Assembly (NCBI RefSeq): GCF_002976435.1
Contig: NZ_PUGF01000014.1
Coordinates: 1 to 64,000, forward strand
Reading direction: 5' to 3'
Length of the DNA stretch: 64,000 nucleotides
From: Solimicrobium silvestre
GTDB lineage: Bacteria > Pseudomonadota > Gammaproteobacteria > Burkholderiales > Burkholderiaceae_D
Positions within the stretch are counted from its first letter, which is position 1, and each line of letters starts with the position of its first letter. The position numbers and the translations under genes are program-made. Shown here in pieces: positions 45,198 to 54,924 of this stretch. The notes below the pieces were generated by a model. That model had not been told where the DNA came from, ran no database searches, and saw only the letters and a list, made by a program, of their open reading frames with translations.

Positions 45198-45566
45198 CTA
45201 GTTTGCGGCTTTTAGCGCTGCCGTAATCACTACTTCAATTAACCAGGCTGGATTCGCAAGAGCTGCCTGCACGGTAGCGCGCGGCGGGGTATTACCTTTA
45301 GCGACCCAACCTTCCCAAACTTGATTCATCGCTGCAAAATGTGTCAAATCTGAAAGATAAATCTGGCACATTAAGATGTGTGATTTATCGGTGCCAGCTT
45401 CCGCCAACAAGGTATCTATTTGCGCTAAAACGCTGCTGGTTTGTCCAGCGATGTCCAAACTATCATCGGCAGTAACTTGCCCGGCCAAATACACAGTGCG
45501 GTTATATACGGCCATTTCCGACATACGCGTACCGACATGGAAGCGCTTAATTTCTTGATTTTGCAT
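45198..45566 (-). CDS. Rid family (YjgF-like) protein
   Basis: The 122-residue protein has the Rid fold: RMSEMAVYNRTVYLAGQV, DIAGQTSSVLAQIDTLLAEAG, ILMCQIYLSDL, and PPRATVQAALANPAWLIEVVITAAL with the conserved Arg of the enamine-binding site. RidA-type proteins hydrolyse reactive imines and enamines formed by PLP enzymes; this sequence is nearer the Rid2-7 subgroups, so the exact substrate is open. It lies 47 bases upstream of relA in the same direction and 37 bases downstream of the hydrolase gene. Confidence 0.88.
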   Translation of the reverse strand: MQNQEIKRFHVGTRMSEMAVYNRTVYLAGQVTADDSLDIAGQTSSVLAQIDTLLAEAGTDKSHILMCQIYLSDLTHFAAMNQVWEGWVAKGNTPPRATVQAALANPAWLIEVVITAALKAAN

Positions 45567-45603
45567 TGCAATCCTTGTGAAACCAACTCAATAATAAACC
45601 CAA

Positions 45604-46482
45604 CTATTCCAGCAGAAAATCTTTTATTACCGTAATTTGATCAGCATGCACCAAAGTGGGAGCATGTCCTACTTTTTCAAATTCAACCAACTGAGCGCGT
45701 GGCCCGCGCTTTGTCATTTGCAGTGCAGTTTCCGGTAATAATAAATCCGATTCGGCGCCACGTAGTAACAGGGTAGGACAGGCAATAGCGTCATAGGCCG
45801 CCCACATCATCATCTGCATCGCTTCGGCCAATTCCGGACTGACTGCCTGCATCGACACGGCAAGCTTTAAGTCGTAATGCCGTATCCACATGCCATCTTT
45901 ATCCTGTCGCAAAACATCCATGCAAAATTTATGCCACTCCTCTTCGGTGTGCTCACCGAAAGTCTGCGAAATTGTACGGATAAACTGGGCAGCTTCATCA
46001 AATGTGGCAAACCGCATTGGTTGGCCGATATATTGCGCAATCCGGGTCAGCGCCGAGATATTCAAGACCGGTCCAATATCGTTCAAAATTAATTTTTGAA
46101 TTGGGTTTTCAGGCAAGGAAGCCAAGCCTATTCCGATCAAACCGCCCATTGAAGTACCGAGAAAGGACAGATTGGGTGGATTAATGCGCGCTAATAATGT
46201 CACCATGTCGCAGACATATTGCTGCACCTGATAATGCTGCGGATTACGCAACCAACCCGAACGTCCGCGCCCTACTACATCGGGGCAAATTACCCGAAAT
46301 TGGCTAGACAATTCGCGTGCCAACGCATCAAAATCATCGGAAACACGGGTAACACCATGCACGCACAACAGCACATTGGGGTTATCAACTTCGCCCCATT
46401 CCTTATAGGCCATGCGATGCAAACCATCAGGGGAAATGCATTGTACCGACTCAATCCGAACTTGATCAGATCTGCGTATCAT
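45604..46482 (-). CDS. Alpha/beta-hydrolase
   Basis: The protein (292 residues from the ATG at 46482, with TAGGGA upstream; a TTG nine codons earlier is weaker) has the alpha/beta-hydrolase fold. It contains VLLCVHGVTRVSDDFDALA (oxyanion region), FLGTSMGGLIGIGLAS (nucleophile elbow GTSMGG with catalytic Ser), PTLLLRGAESDLLLPETA (acid) and EKVGHAPTLVHADQI (catalytic His). Substrate unknown; esterase or lactone hydrolase activity is plausible. Probably in a unit with the Rid gene and relA. Confidence 0.87.
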   Translation of the reverse strand: MIRRSDQVRIESVQCISPDGLHRMAYKEWGEVDNPNVLLCVHGVTRVSDDFDALARELSSQFRVICPDVVGRGRSGWLRNPQHYQVQQYVCDMVTLLARINPPNLSFLGTSMGGLIGIGLASLPENPIQKLILNDIGPVLNISALTRIAQYIGQPMRFATFDEAAQFIRTISQTFGEHTEEEWHKFCMDVLRQDKDGMWIRHYDLKLAVSMQAVSPELAEAMQMMMWAAYDAIACPTLLLRGAESDLLLPETALQMTKRGPRAQLVEFEKVGHAPTLVHADQITVIKDFLLE

Positions 46483-46799
46483 GTTGATCCCTAGGTTATT
46501 CCATCCCAAAATCTCTTAGATTCATTGAAGAGATTGTTAGAGCGGACAAATTATAAAAGTAGAAATCTCTACATAAGCAAAAAGTACTGCTTTGTGAATA
46601 AAATAATACTCACAGACGTTAAATTGATTGAATAAAAAGTACGATTAAACGACACGAAATAAGAATGAAACCTGAGTGATGCGGAGTTTCCTTGCACCTA
46701 CTAATACCATCTTAGTACAAGGAAAACTCTCTATTAGCATTAAAACTAACCGATGGACCGCCCCGTTAACTTCAACGGCACACCATCGGCTTTATGCCA
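46483..46799. other. Non-coding gap between scoB and the hydrolase gene
   Basis: AT-rich with no credible gene. It holds a long hairpin (46684-46729: GAGTTTCCTTG...TACTAA...TTAGTA CAAGGAAAACTC) and the terminator-like stem at 46749-46790. The hydrolase promoter should be near 46510-46620. Confidence 0.6.
46749..46790 (-). terminator. Likely terminator of scoAB
   Basis: CCGATGG...CCATCGG with an inner CCGTT...AACGG forms a bipartite stem 10 bases after the scoB stop; TTAGTTTTAA follows on the minus strand. Confidence 0.55.
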
Positions 46800-47441
46800 T
46801 TAAACCAGCGCACTTACATCCAGCTTTGCTTCTGTTTTAGTGATAATTTCTTCAACTGAAACACCGGGCGCCAATTCCGCTAATTTTAAGCCGTTAGGTG
46901 TAATGTCGATAACGCCTAAATCGGTAATGATCCGATTTACCACGCCGACACCAGTCAACGGCAAATTACAGGAATTTAGAATTTTGTGCGAATCACCTTT
47001 GGCGACATGCTCCATGAGCACCACCACGCGGCCAACGCCAGCCACCAAATCCATCGCGCCGCCCATGCCCTTGACCATTTTCCCGGGGATCATCCAATTG
47101 GCTAAATCACCAGTTTGACTGACTTGCATTGCGCCCAAAATGGCCAGATTAATTTTCCCGCCGCGTATCATCGCGAAGGAATCGGCAGAACTAAAAATAG
47201 ATGAGCCAGGCAAGGTTGTAACCGTTTGTTTTCCGGCATTAATTAAGTCAGGGTCAACCTGCTCTTCAGTAGGAAACGGGCCGATGCCCAACAAACCGTT
47301 TTCAGATTGCAACCAGACTTCCATGCCCGTTGGAACATGATTAGCCACCATGGTTGGCAAGCCGATACCTAAGTTGACATAAAACCCGTCTTGCAATTCT
47401 TGCGCTGCGCGTGCAGCCATTTCATCACGATTCCATGCCAT
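46800..47441 (-). CDS. scoB: 3-oxoacid CoA-transferase subunit B
   Basis: The 213-residue subunit has the catalytic motif [10 protein letters not shown] (residues about 46-55; Glu in SENG), [10 protein letters not shown] near the start, [15 protein letters not shown] and [15 protein letters not shown]. With subunit A it moves CoA from succinyl-CoA to acetoacetate (or another short-chain acid). This lets ketone bodies or polyhydroxybutyrate breakdown products enter central metabolism. A ribosome binding site (GGGAGAA) precedes the ATG, two bases after the scoA stop. Confidence 0.94.
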   Translation of the reverse strand: MAWNRDEMAARAAQELQDGFYVNLGIGLPTMVANHVPTGMEVWLQSENGLLGIGPFPTEEQVDPDLINAGKQTVTTLPGSSIFSSADSFAMIRGGKINLAILGAMQVSQTGDLANWMIPGKMVKGMGGAMDLVAGVGRVVVLMEHVAKGDSHKILNSCNLPLTGVGVVNRIITDLGVIDITPNGLKLAELAPGVSVEEIITKTEAKLDVSALV

Positions 47442-47443
47442 GC

Positions 47444-48163
47444 TTATTCTCCCGCCTTGGTTGTCGCTGCGACTGTTAATGTACGTTGTTCGATACGTTT
47501 TTCCGGTGTGGTGTTGAGCACGATCCGGTGCACATAAATGCCGGGTGTGTGAATTTCATCGGGATCGAGTTCGCCGATTTCCACAATATGCTCGACTTCT
47601 GCCACCGTGATTTTACCTGCCATCGCCACATTAGGATTAAAGTTGCGCGCCGTTTTGCGGTACACCAGATTACCGGCTTTATCAGCCTTATAGGCTTTCA
47701 CCAATGACACATCGGCCACCAATGCACGTTCCATGACATAGTTATGCCCGTCAAATTCGCGGATTTCCTTGCCTTCGGCAACAATCGTTCCTACTCCGGT
47801 TTTAGTGAAAAAAGCTGGAATGCCCGCGCCGCCAGCCCGCAATTTTTCAGCCAGCGTGCCTTGCGGAGTAAATTCCAAAGCCAGTTCACCGGCTAAATAT
47901 TGACGTTCAAATTCTTTGTTTTCACCGACATAAGAAGAGATCATTTTTTTAATTTGGCGCGTAGTTAATAACTGCCCCAATCCAAATCCATCCACGCCGG
48001 CATTGTTCGAAATAGCGGTTAAGTTTTGCACACCGGAATCGCGCAAAGCACCGATTAACGCCTCTGGAATACCGCACAGACCAAAGCCACCCACTGCAAT
48101 AGTCTGACCATCTTTAACAATGTCTTTCAAGGCTGTGTTGGCATCGGGATAAAGTTTATTCAT
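47444..48163 (-). CDS. scoA: 3-oxoacid CoA-transferase subunit A
   Basis: The 239-residue subunit starts [40 protein letters not shown], with the [10 protein letters not shown] CoA-transferase signature, then [25 protein letters not shown] and [26 protein letters not shown]. Typical length is 230-240. It forms the hetero-oligomer with ScoB. The AtoE-like transporter at 27616 could supply acetoacetate. Ribosome binding site CAGGAGA. Confidence 0.94.
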   Translation of the reverse strand: MNKLYPDANTALKDIVKDGQTIAVGGFGLCGIPEALIGALRDSGVQNLTAISNNAGVDGFGLGQLLTTRQIKKMISSYVGENKEFERQYLAGELALEFTPQGTLAEKLRAGGAGIPAFFTKTGVGTIVAEGKEIREFDGHNYVMERALVADVSLVKAYKADKAGNLVYRKTARNFNPNVAMAGKITVAEVEHIVEIGELDPDEIHTPGIYVHRIVLNTTPEKRIEQRTLTVAATTKAGE

Positions 48164-48316
48164 ATTGTCTCCTGGCTAATTTTAAGTGTCTGAATGGCGA
48201 GCAAAGGCTTGTAGGATAAATTACAAGCCTTGGTGGCGCAATACCGGAACAGCAAGTTTTGAGCCGGATACATGGCTGAATCCGGAATAAATCTGAGATA
48301 CATTGATCACGCTTGA

Positions 48317-48955
48317 TCACTCAGCATCGGGCTGAGCGGCTGGTGCAGCTTGTTCAAAAGCGGGCAGCAGCATGGCATTTTCATAGATGCGACGCAAAGT
48401 TGGATAGTCTTCCATCGGACAGGCAAAACGCGCTGCATTCCAGATTTGCGGAACCACGAAAGCATCGGCCAGACTTGGCTCATCACCGCAGCAATATGTA
48501 CCCGCTTTTTGCGCAACCAGTTTTTCCAAGGCAGTAAAACCTTGTGCAATCCAATGGTGGTACCAAGCCGTTTTTTGCTCTTCGGTCAGTGCCAGCGGGC
48601 CTGTCAGGTATTTGAGAATTCGTAGATTATTCACCGGATGAATGTCACATGCCACCAGATTGCAGACCGAACGCACCCAAGCGCGCTCAAACGCATCGAC
48701 TGGCAACAATGCCGGCTGCGGATGCAATTCTTCCAGATATTCGCACATTGCCATGGATTGCGTCAAAACTTTACCGTCGTCATCCAAGCTCGGCACTGCA
48801 CCCATTGGATTCAGGGCCAAGTACGCTGGCGTATGCTGTGCACCACCCTGCTTAACCAGATGCACCGCGTCATAGTCATAAGGAAGTTGTTTTAAATTGA
48901 GGACAATACGCACTCGGAACGAGGCTGATGAGCGAAAATAAGAATAGAGTTTCAT
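48317..48955 (-). CDS. maiA: Maleylacetoacetate isomerase (zeta-class GST)
   Basis: The 212-residue glutathione-S-transferase-fold protein begins KLYSYFRSSASFRVRIVLNLKQLPYDY with the zeta-class SSxSxRVR active-site motif (Ser/Cys region), then ALNPMGAVPSLDDDG and MCEYLEELHPQPALLP in the N-domain and a helical C-domain with SLADAFVVPQIWNA. It isomerises maleylacetoacetate to fumarylacetoacetate in tyrosine/homogentisate breakdown, or a related maleylpyruvate. No partner gene is adjacent. Confidence 0.9.
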   Translation of the reverse strand: MKLYSYFRSSASFRVRIVLNLKQLPYDYDAVHLVKQGGAQHTPAYLALNPMGAVPSLDDDGKVLTQSMAMCEYLEELHPQPALLPVDAFERAWVRSVCNLVACDIHPVNNLRILKYLTGPLALTEEQKTAWYHHWIAQGFTALEKLVAQKAGTYCCGDEPSLADAFVVPQIWNAARFACPMEDYPTLRRIYENAMLLPAFEQAAPAAQPDAE

Positions 48956-49234
48956 AATATTATCTATAAATTACATACCTTAGTATGCAAATTGAAAATA
49001 CGTCATTAGGGTCAATCTTTACCCAGGGATAAACATATACTGCCAAATTTAATGGCCTTCATCGCCCTGAAAGCCATTAGATACGTTAAAAAAATAGGGT
49101 AAGCATGGGCGTATACGAAAACAGCGTAAATAGCCTGATTATTATTCAGATTTACGCCTTAATTACGCATCGAATTGCTAATAGAATTGCTAATGATACG
49201 CGCCAGTGCAGAGTTGATGCAATAACTTAATAGA

Positions 49235-50560
49235 TTACAACTCTGCGCCCGGCTTGGCTGAATAGCCGTCGGATAAGGTTGTCAGGAATTCGATCAAGTC
49301 CTTGATCTCCGCTTCATTTAGTGCAGCAGGTGCACCTTTTTTACGATTAAAAGGTGCAGTAACATGGTCGACATTGTCCTGATATTGCTTGGGTAGATCG
49401 TCAAACATCTGCACTTTTCCATGCACTTTGGAATACCATTTTTGCGGTTTGCGGTCACGCTCCACATAAAAATGCATCACCTCATCCAAGTCATGGAAAT
49501 AGCCGTTATGAAAAAACACTTTACGGGTTACGACATTACGCAAGGTTGGTGTTTTAAACATGCCGCAAAAAAGTGTTTCACGACTCATATCTTTACGATA
49601 AGGGCCGCAAATCCCCATATCAAAATAACTGGTGGAACGGTTAGCTGGAATCGCTGGATTACGAGGAACACCGATTGCTTCAAATTCAAAATCGGTAAAT
49701 TGAGCCGGACTCCCACCCGCGCCTACCGTATCGATATGGCATTTGGCGCAATTACCTTTGCTCGGATCTTTAAATACCCGGTAGCCACGTAACTCAGCGT
49801 CGGTAAACGTCGCATTACCAGAAACTACCGCATCAAATTTGCTGGTGTAAGGGTGAAAACTGGCATCTTCCATTTGAAAAGCTTCCAGCGCATTGCCAAC
49901 TTGTTCCAGCGTTTTATTTACATTGCTAAAAACCTGCTCGCCATAAACCTGTTGAAACTGCTTTGCATAAACAGCGACCTGCACTTTTTGAGCAACACTG
50001 GCCGCATCTAGATTAGCCATTTCATTGGCACTCAATAAAGGAATGCTGGCTTGCTCATGCAAGGTACGGATTGCCCCGTCATGGGTAAAGCCACCCGTTG
50101 GCCCTTCATCCTCCAAACCTTCCGGACCCGGCAAATAGAAATGGCGAGTAAATAACGGCGTAAAGCTGATATAGCGCAGTGATGGCACCGAACGGGTACC
50201 GGCCCGATCCAGCTTTGGCCCACCGAGTTGCACGGCCAGATCATTGATTGGGGCATACGCATGATCAGGGTTATGGCAAGTCGCGCAGGACATCTGTCCT
50301 GATGCGGAAAGGGAAATATCAAAGAATAATTTGCGACCTAGTTCTGCTTGCGGGCTTAACGGCACCGATTGATCGGGGTAGCGCACCCAGCTGGCATTTT
50401 TTTTAGGGTAAGCCGCAGTTGGAGCTTGTGCATAAGCGGGTGCGGGCAAGACTGAGGAAGGTGCCGATTGAGTTGCTGCAGTTGGTGAAGATTGTTTTTG
50501 GCATGCACCGAGCAACATAACTAAAAACAGGCAAAACAACGATTTAAAACAGTTACGCAT
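49235..50560 (-). CDS. Di-haem cytochrome c peroxidase (CcpA/MauG family)
   Basis: The 441-residue protein (ATG at 50560) starts with a lipoprotein signal peptide (LFCLFLVMLLGAC), so it is probably lipid-anchored and periplasmic. It has two CxxCH haem sites: CATCHNPDHAY (about residue 92) and CAKCHIDT (about 272), with GRKLFFD before the first and LRNVVTRKVFFHNG near the end. Members reduce hydrogen peroxide using electrons from cytochrome c, or modify proteins (MauG). It is separated by a terminator from the phosphoesterase gene upstream. Confidence 0.9.
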   Translation of the reverse strand: MRNCFKSLFCLFLVMLLGACQKQSSPTAATQSAPSSVLPAPAYAQAPTAAYPKKNASWVRYPDQSVPLSPQAELGRKLFFDISLSASGQMSCATCHNPDHAYAPINDLAVQLGGPKLDRAGTRSVPSLRYISFTPLFTRHFYLPGPEGLEDEGPTGGFTHDGAIRTLHEQASIPLLSANEMANLDAASVAQKVQVAVYAKQFQQVYGEQVFSNVNKTLEQVGNALEAFQMEDASFHPYTSKFDAVVSGNATFTDAELRGYRVFKDPSKGNCAKCHIDTVGAGGSPAQFTDFEFEAIGVPRNPAIPANRSTSYFDMGICGPYRKDMSRETLFCGMFKTPTLRNVVTRKVFFHNGYFHDLDEVMHFYVERDRKPQKWYSKVHGKVQMFDDLPKQYQDNVDHVTAPFNRKKGAPAALNEAEIKDLIEFLTTLSDGYSAKPGAEL

Positions 50561-50592
50561 TTCCAAAACCCATCATAAAAATACTAAGCAAA

Positions 50593-50623
50593 AACGGAGT
50601 AAGTGTTTAACACTTACTCCGTT
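50593..50623 (-). terminator. Palindromic terminator between the phosphoesterase and peroxidase genes
   Basis: AACGGAGTAAGTGTT and AACACTTACTCCGTT are a perfect 15-bp inverted repeat around one base, followed on the minus strand by TTTT. It lies 49 bases after the phosphoesterase stop. Confidence 0.8.
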
Positions 50624-50671
50624 AATCTTCTTTATTCACTAATTAATTTAACGCAATTAAGAAGAAAACAA

Positions 50672-53113
50672 TCAGAAATTAAACATCGACATTAAATCAC
50701 CAATTGCCGGCGTGGTATTTGTTGGCTTATACAAGTTAGCCGATGTCGTCACAGGGATTGGATGATTGTCCCGGCTACGTGCTGATAATGGTGGCAACTT
50801 CCAGTTACGCTCAATAAATTTCAATACCGATGCATGATCGTGGTAAGTGTGATCAATGTAATTCGTACGGGCATAAGGAGACACAACTAACATTGGAATC
50901 CGTGGGCCATCACCAAAAAAGTCCATGTTTTGGATAGCGCCAGTATCAAAGTGACCGCCACCCTCATCCGTTGTAATGATAATCGCGGTATGTGCCCACA
51001 AAGTTGGGTTCGCTTTTACTTGAGCGACCAAATTCTGCAAGAACAATTCGTATTTCATTTCAACAGAATAACCAGGATGTCCGCTATCCAAATTCTTCGG
51101 CACAACAAAGGACACGGCTGGCAATGTGCTATTTTTAACGTCGTTATAAAAGGTCGTCAAACCCGCCAGACCCGCTTTTAACGATGTCGATGTCATGACA
51201 TTTTGAGATGCAACCAACGGATCACCGATTGCGTTGTACTGCGCAGATTGAAGTAGCGCATAAACACCTGCACTAGCAGGCAAACCAAGTGCTGTCGCAT
51301 CTGCTGTCACATCCGCTATTTCACGAGCACCGGTATACCATTTCCACGACACGCCTTTATTCGCCAAAGCTTCAGCAATGGTTGGTACCGTTTGTGGTGG
51401 ATAGTTGTAATTTTTTGGGCCGATAGGTTGAACATTACCGTTCATGTCGTAACCTGGCGCGTAATTATTCACCAAATAGTATTTACCTGTATCGCAATTG
51501 CTTGGCACGTTAACCGCGGTTAATGCCGCTAAAATTGGCGCTACGCCAGGCTGTGTTGAATCAGAACAATTCACATACGAGCCGCCGCTATAACCATCTT
51601 GCGTATAAAAGTTAGGCGTACCAGCCATTGGATTTGGATTTTCAATTTGATTCGCGGGCGGTGCAGCAACAGCACCCGCTGTATTGAAATACGGTGAATC
51701 GGCGGTCGCAATAGCAAAGAAGTTCGCGCCAGTACCACCTAAAATTGATTGATGGTAGTTATCACTGAGCGCATAACTTTGCGCCAACGATTTCAAGTAC
51801 GGCACATCACCAGCCTGCATATTCAAGAACGCCATCAACTCACCGCCTTGCGACGGATTAGCAGGTGTAACACCTGATGTATCACCACCCTGGCCAACCG
51901 AATCGGCCACCCAGGTAAACATATCCAGCTTGGCATTATTACCACCGGTTTGTTGCCACATCTGGAAGAAGCGATGTACCGGATCCCCTGTAGTAACTCC
52001 GATCGGATTAGATGCTGTCACTGCATAAGGTACATATTTAGTCAGCTGGAACGGGCCATTTGCTAAATTAGCAGGAAAATGCGGATCAGGCGTACCACCT
52101 AATGTTGCCAACGACGATGTTAATTCACCGATTTGCAATGGTTGCGGCAACGTCGCATAAGCTACTGAGCGAGTTGGATTAATACTGTACGTAGTTTGTG
52201 TTGCGCCTTGATTTTGCAGCGCAAGATTAAAATTCGGTCCCGGTGTTCCGTCAGCGTTAATAATTCCTTCAGACAGCAAATTATTCACGGTTTGGCCTTG
52301 CGGCGCTGGATAGGTACCAAATACGGCATCAAATGTTTGATTTTCGCCGATGACCACAATCACATTAGTAATTGGTGTCGTCGTGCCGCCGGCATTTAAC
52401 GCGACTAATGAAGTCACTGCAGTTGTTGGAATACTGCTCGCCAGCGTACCGGTGGCTGGAACATTAATAACAGCACGGTTAGCATCGGTACCGATACTGA
52501 TCTGACCGGAATGCACCATGAAATGTGCCAATGTGAATAAATTATCCAGTGGATCACTGCTATTTGCCTTGTACACGGTGGTCCCGATAGGGTCAGCGGT
52601 TTCAGTAGCAGGAATAGCTAACGCGGTGTATATCGGTTGCAACAAAGTAGTGATCGCCAGCTCTGCATTCGCCACCGTAGTCGGGGTAATCGCCGCCGTA
52701 GTTATTTGTGCGCCCGTCGGAGCGGCGCTTGGAATAGCACCCAGTACCCGCGAAGTAATTAAGGAAGTAAGTGGATTAATATTTGCTTGCAACGAACCGG
52801 CGAACACACCGGATGGAACGTAGACTGAAGACAATAATGCCGGTGAGCCATCAGCATCATTAAATGGTGTCGTCAATACATAAGGACCAGAACCACCCAG
52901 TGCAATCGCGAATTTACCCGTAGCATCGGTCGGCGTCGACTGAATAACATTCCCGCTAGAATCTGTCGCCGTTACAACAACGCCCACCAACGGCGCTCCT
53001 GCTGAGGCTATACCATTCACACTTGGTGGAGTTGCTACTGATGATGAACCGCTATGGCAACCCGCGAGAACGACCAGCGCTGAACATGCCAGCGCTAAAG
53101 GACTTAATTTCAT
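50672..53113 (-). CDS. Phosphoesterase-family (PLC/AcpA-type) lipoprotein
   Basis: The 813-residue protein (ATG at 53113, with TAGGGA upstream) has a lipoprotein signal (SALVVLAGC). A carboxypeptidase-regulatory-like beta domain comes next (about 30-110: ASAGAPLVGVVVTATDSSG), then a variable region, then a phosphoesterase (PF04185-type) domain from about 265. Metal-site segments are VVIGENQTFDAVFG, LSDNYHQSILGGTGANFF, IITTDEGGGHFDTG and DHTYHDHASVLKFIERNW. Family members are phospholipase C or acid phosphatases that release phosphate outside the cell. It is probably a cell-surface phosphatase; no Pho box was identified. Confidence 0.85.
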   Translation of the reverse strand: MKLSPLALACSALVVLAGCHSGSSSVATPPSVNGIASAGAPLVGVVVTATDSSGNVIQSTPTDATGKFAIALGGSGPYVLTTPFNDADGSPALLSSVYVPSGVFAGSLQANINPLTSLITSRVLGAIPSAAPTGAQITTAAITPTTVANAELAITTLLQPIYTALAIPATETADPIGTTVYKANSSDPLDNLFTLAHFMVHSGQISIGTDANRAVINVPATGTLASSIPTTAVTSLVALNAGGTTTPITNVIVVIGENQTFDAVFGTYPAPQGQTVNNLLSEGIINADGTPGPNFNLALQNQGATQTTYSINPTRSVAYATLPQPLQIGELTSSLATLGGTPDPHFPANLANGPFQLTKYVPYAVTASNPIGVTTGDPVHRFFQMWQQTGGNNAKLDMFTWVADSVGQGGDTSGVTPANPSQGGELMAFLNMQAGDVPYLKSLAQSYALSDNYHQSILGGTGANFFAIATADSPYFNTAGAVAAPPANQIENPNPMAGTPNFYTQDGYSGGSYVNCSDSTQPGVAPILAALTAVNVPSNCDTGKYYLVNNYAPGYDMNGNVQPIGPKNYNYPPQTVPTIAEALANKGVSWKWYTGAREIADVTADATALGLPASAGVYALLQSAQYNAIGDPLVASQNVMTSTSLKAGLAGLTTFYNDVKNSTLPAVSFVVPKNLDSGHPGYSVEMKYELFLQNLVAQVKANPTLWAHTAIIITTDEGGGHFDTGAIQNMDFFGDGPRIPMLVVSPYARTNYIDHTYHDHASVLKFIERNWKLPPLSARSRDNHPIPVTTSANLYKPTNTTPAIGDLMSMFNF

Positions 53114-53366
53114 AATTTCCCTAACTTTATTTTTGGAATAATTTTTATTTCGGAAAACCACCACTTAATTATGCAGTTTCCTGTTTTTAACTTGTGGAGT
53201 ATGAAGATAACATATGACAAATTTATGACAGCAAAAGAAATAATCGGAAATTAAAGTTATTCCTCTAATTTCCGATTTTCAGCTTAATTTATTTTTTAGA
53301 ACTATTCAAGGCGCCCTATACAACTACCGGCAATCAAGTGATTTCAGTACGTATAGGACTAGTTAA

Positions 53367-53801
53367 TTACATCGCGGCATTTTGTTGGTAAAAAGCTGCA
53401 CGCAACCGGTCATATGCCCAGTTATAGATAATCGTGTATGGCAAGAAGAACATCAATAAGCCAATATCCAGCACAAATGCTTCCAATAACGATATATCCG
53501 CCCACCATGCGATGAGAGGAACAACAGCGAGTATCAGTCCAGCTTCAAACGAAATGCCGTGCAAGAGCCGAATTTTTGTAGTGCGCTGCCAATGATAACG
53601 ACGTTCAAAATAATCAAAAATAGCATTAAAAATCATATTCCAGACCATTGCTACCAGAGAAATTATTAACGTTAAGGCACCAGCGTGCACCACTTCCAGC
53701 CCCAAACCCCAAACCAATAATGGAACACAAATAATCAGAGCCAATAATTCAAATAAGAAGGCATGGAAGACGCGTTCCAGCCAGTGTTTTCGTGTTGTCA
53801 T
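53367..53801 (-). CDS. PACE-family efflux protein (AceI-like)
   Basis: The 144-residue protein has four membrane helices arranged as two bacterial-transmembrane-pair units. RVFHAFLFELLALIICVPL near the start carries the key membrane glutamate (E in FE-L), and the second pair has LHGISFEAGLILAVVPLIAWW. PACE transporters export chlorhexidine, acriflavine or short-chain diamines with proton exchange. It is divergent from a LysR gene, the same layout as aceI-aceR of Acinetobacter. Substrate not known. Confidence 0.88.
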   Translation of the reverse strand: MTTRKHWLERVFHAFLFELLALIICVPLLVWGLGLEVVHAGALTLIISLVAMVWNMIFNAIFDYFERRYHWQRTTKIRLLHGISFEAGLILAVVPLIAWWADISLLEAFVLDIGLLMFFLPYTIIYNWAYDRLRAAFYQQNAAM

Positions 53802-53852
53802 GATGCATACTTTCTATTAATTTAAGAGTAGTGCAGCTATTTTCATTCAACT

Positions 53853-53865
53853 ATACTGATAGTAT
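53853..53865. promoter_or_regulatory. Palindrome in the PACE/LysR intergenic region
   Basis: ATACT-GAT-AGTAT is a 13-bp palindrome between the divergent PACE and LysR starts (53801 and 53897), a plausible LysR-type binding site within the T-N11-A frame. Confidence 0.45.
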
Positions 53866-53896
53866 CAATGTAGTTACCATCGGAAAAATTGATACC

Positions 53897-54772
53897 ATGA
53901 TTTCACACGAAGCCTTAAATGTGTTTGTTGAAGCAGCCAATTCAGGCTCTTTTTCAGCAGCTGCGCGCAAGCTAGGTAAGCGCCAATCCACCGTCAGCGA
54001 AGCAATAGCTAATCTGGAAATTGACCTTGGTGTGTCCCTGTTTGATCGCCGCACACGACGCCCAACATTGACGGCACAGGGACGCAGCATGCTGGTACAT
54101 GCACAACAAGTTCTGGAGGCTCAGCATCGCTTAAGCATTGCGGCTCGTTTGTTGGTCGGAGGGCAAGAAGCTCAATTGAGTTTTGCGCTATCGGACACCT
54201 ATCAATCCAATGTCTTTGAAGTCATGCTGAAAAAAATTGAGCAGCGTTTCCCAGATTTACAATTGGAATGCCTGATCGCCGAAGATCATGACGCCGTTGA
54301 ACTAGTTCAAGAAAACCGGGTGCAACTGGCATTAATTACGGCACAAGCTGAATACCCGCCCGATATCAGTTTCGATACCCTAAGCGATCCGTCTGAAATC
54401 GGCCTGTTTGTCAGTGCAGGACATGCACTGACAAACCAATCCACCATCAGCAACGCCATGCTGAGCGCCACAAGGGAGTTGCGCTTAAATACCTTTGCCG
54501 ACGATGCCTATAGCAAGCGCACCAGTTTGAGCTGGTCGTCATCCAATTACCTGATTTTGCTGGAAATGACAGAACTGGGTTTCGGCTGGGCCAAGCTACC
54601 GCGCTGGTTAGTCAAACGCTTTGCCGAAACCAAATTAGTGGAATTACGCACCGGCGGCTGGCCCAGACAAATACCGATGCATGTAATCTGGTCGCGCCAA
54701 CATAATTTAGGGCCAGCTGCCTGCTGGATGCGTGACAATTTTCTAACAAGCACAGTGGAATTACAAACATAA
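53897..54772 (+). CDS. LysR-family regulator divergent from the PACE gene
   Basis: From the ATG at 53897 the protein has 291 residues; longer in-frame forms cover the palindrome and are unlikely. The helix-turn-helix is SGSFSAAARKLGKRQSTVSEAIANLEIDLGVSLFDRRTRRPTLT (residues about 16-58), followed by the effector domain with LSFALSDTYQSNVFEVML. It probably activates the PACE gene when a transported compound is present, by analogy with AceR. Confidence 0.88.
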   Translation: MISHEALNVFVEAANSGSFSAAARKLGKRQSTVSEAIANLEIDLGVSLFDRRTRRPTLTAQGRSMLVHAQQVLEAQHRLSIAARLLVGGQEAQLSFALSDTYQSNVFEVMLKKIEQRFPDLQLECLIAEDHDAVELVQENRVQLALITAQAEYPPDISFDTLSDPSEIGLFVSAGHALTNQSTISNAMLSATRELRLNTFADDAYSKRTSLSWSSSNYLILLEMTELGFGWAKLPRWLVKRFAETKLVELRTGGWPRQIPMHVIWSRQHNLGPAACWMRDNFLTSTVELQT

Positions 54773-54924
54773 ACAGCGGTACGCATTCAGAGTGTGTGCG
54801 TGCTACAATCACACATCAATATCGCTGATCCTTTGCCAGCACCTGCTGTGCTGATGTCTGTGCCGTTTCCGGCTTTAGCCGGCGCCAAGAGATCGCCCCA
54901 TATCAAGTAAATTAGGACAACATT

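Noticed and set aside
46684-46729. Long hairpin as a third copy of the dispersed palindrome
   Set aside because: It shares CCTTG and TACTAA but lacks the GCAAAA ends and does not align along its length; treated as an unrelated hairpin.
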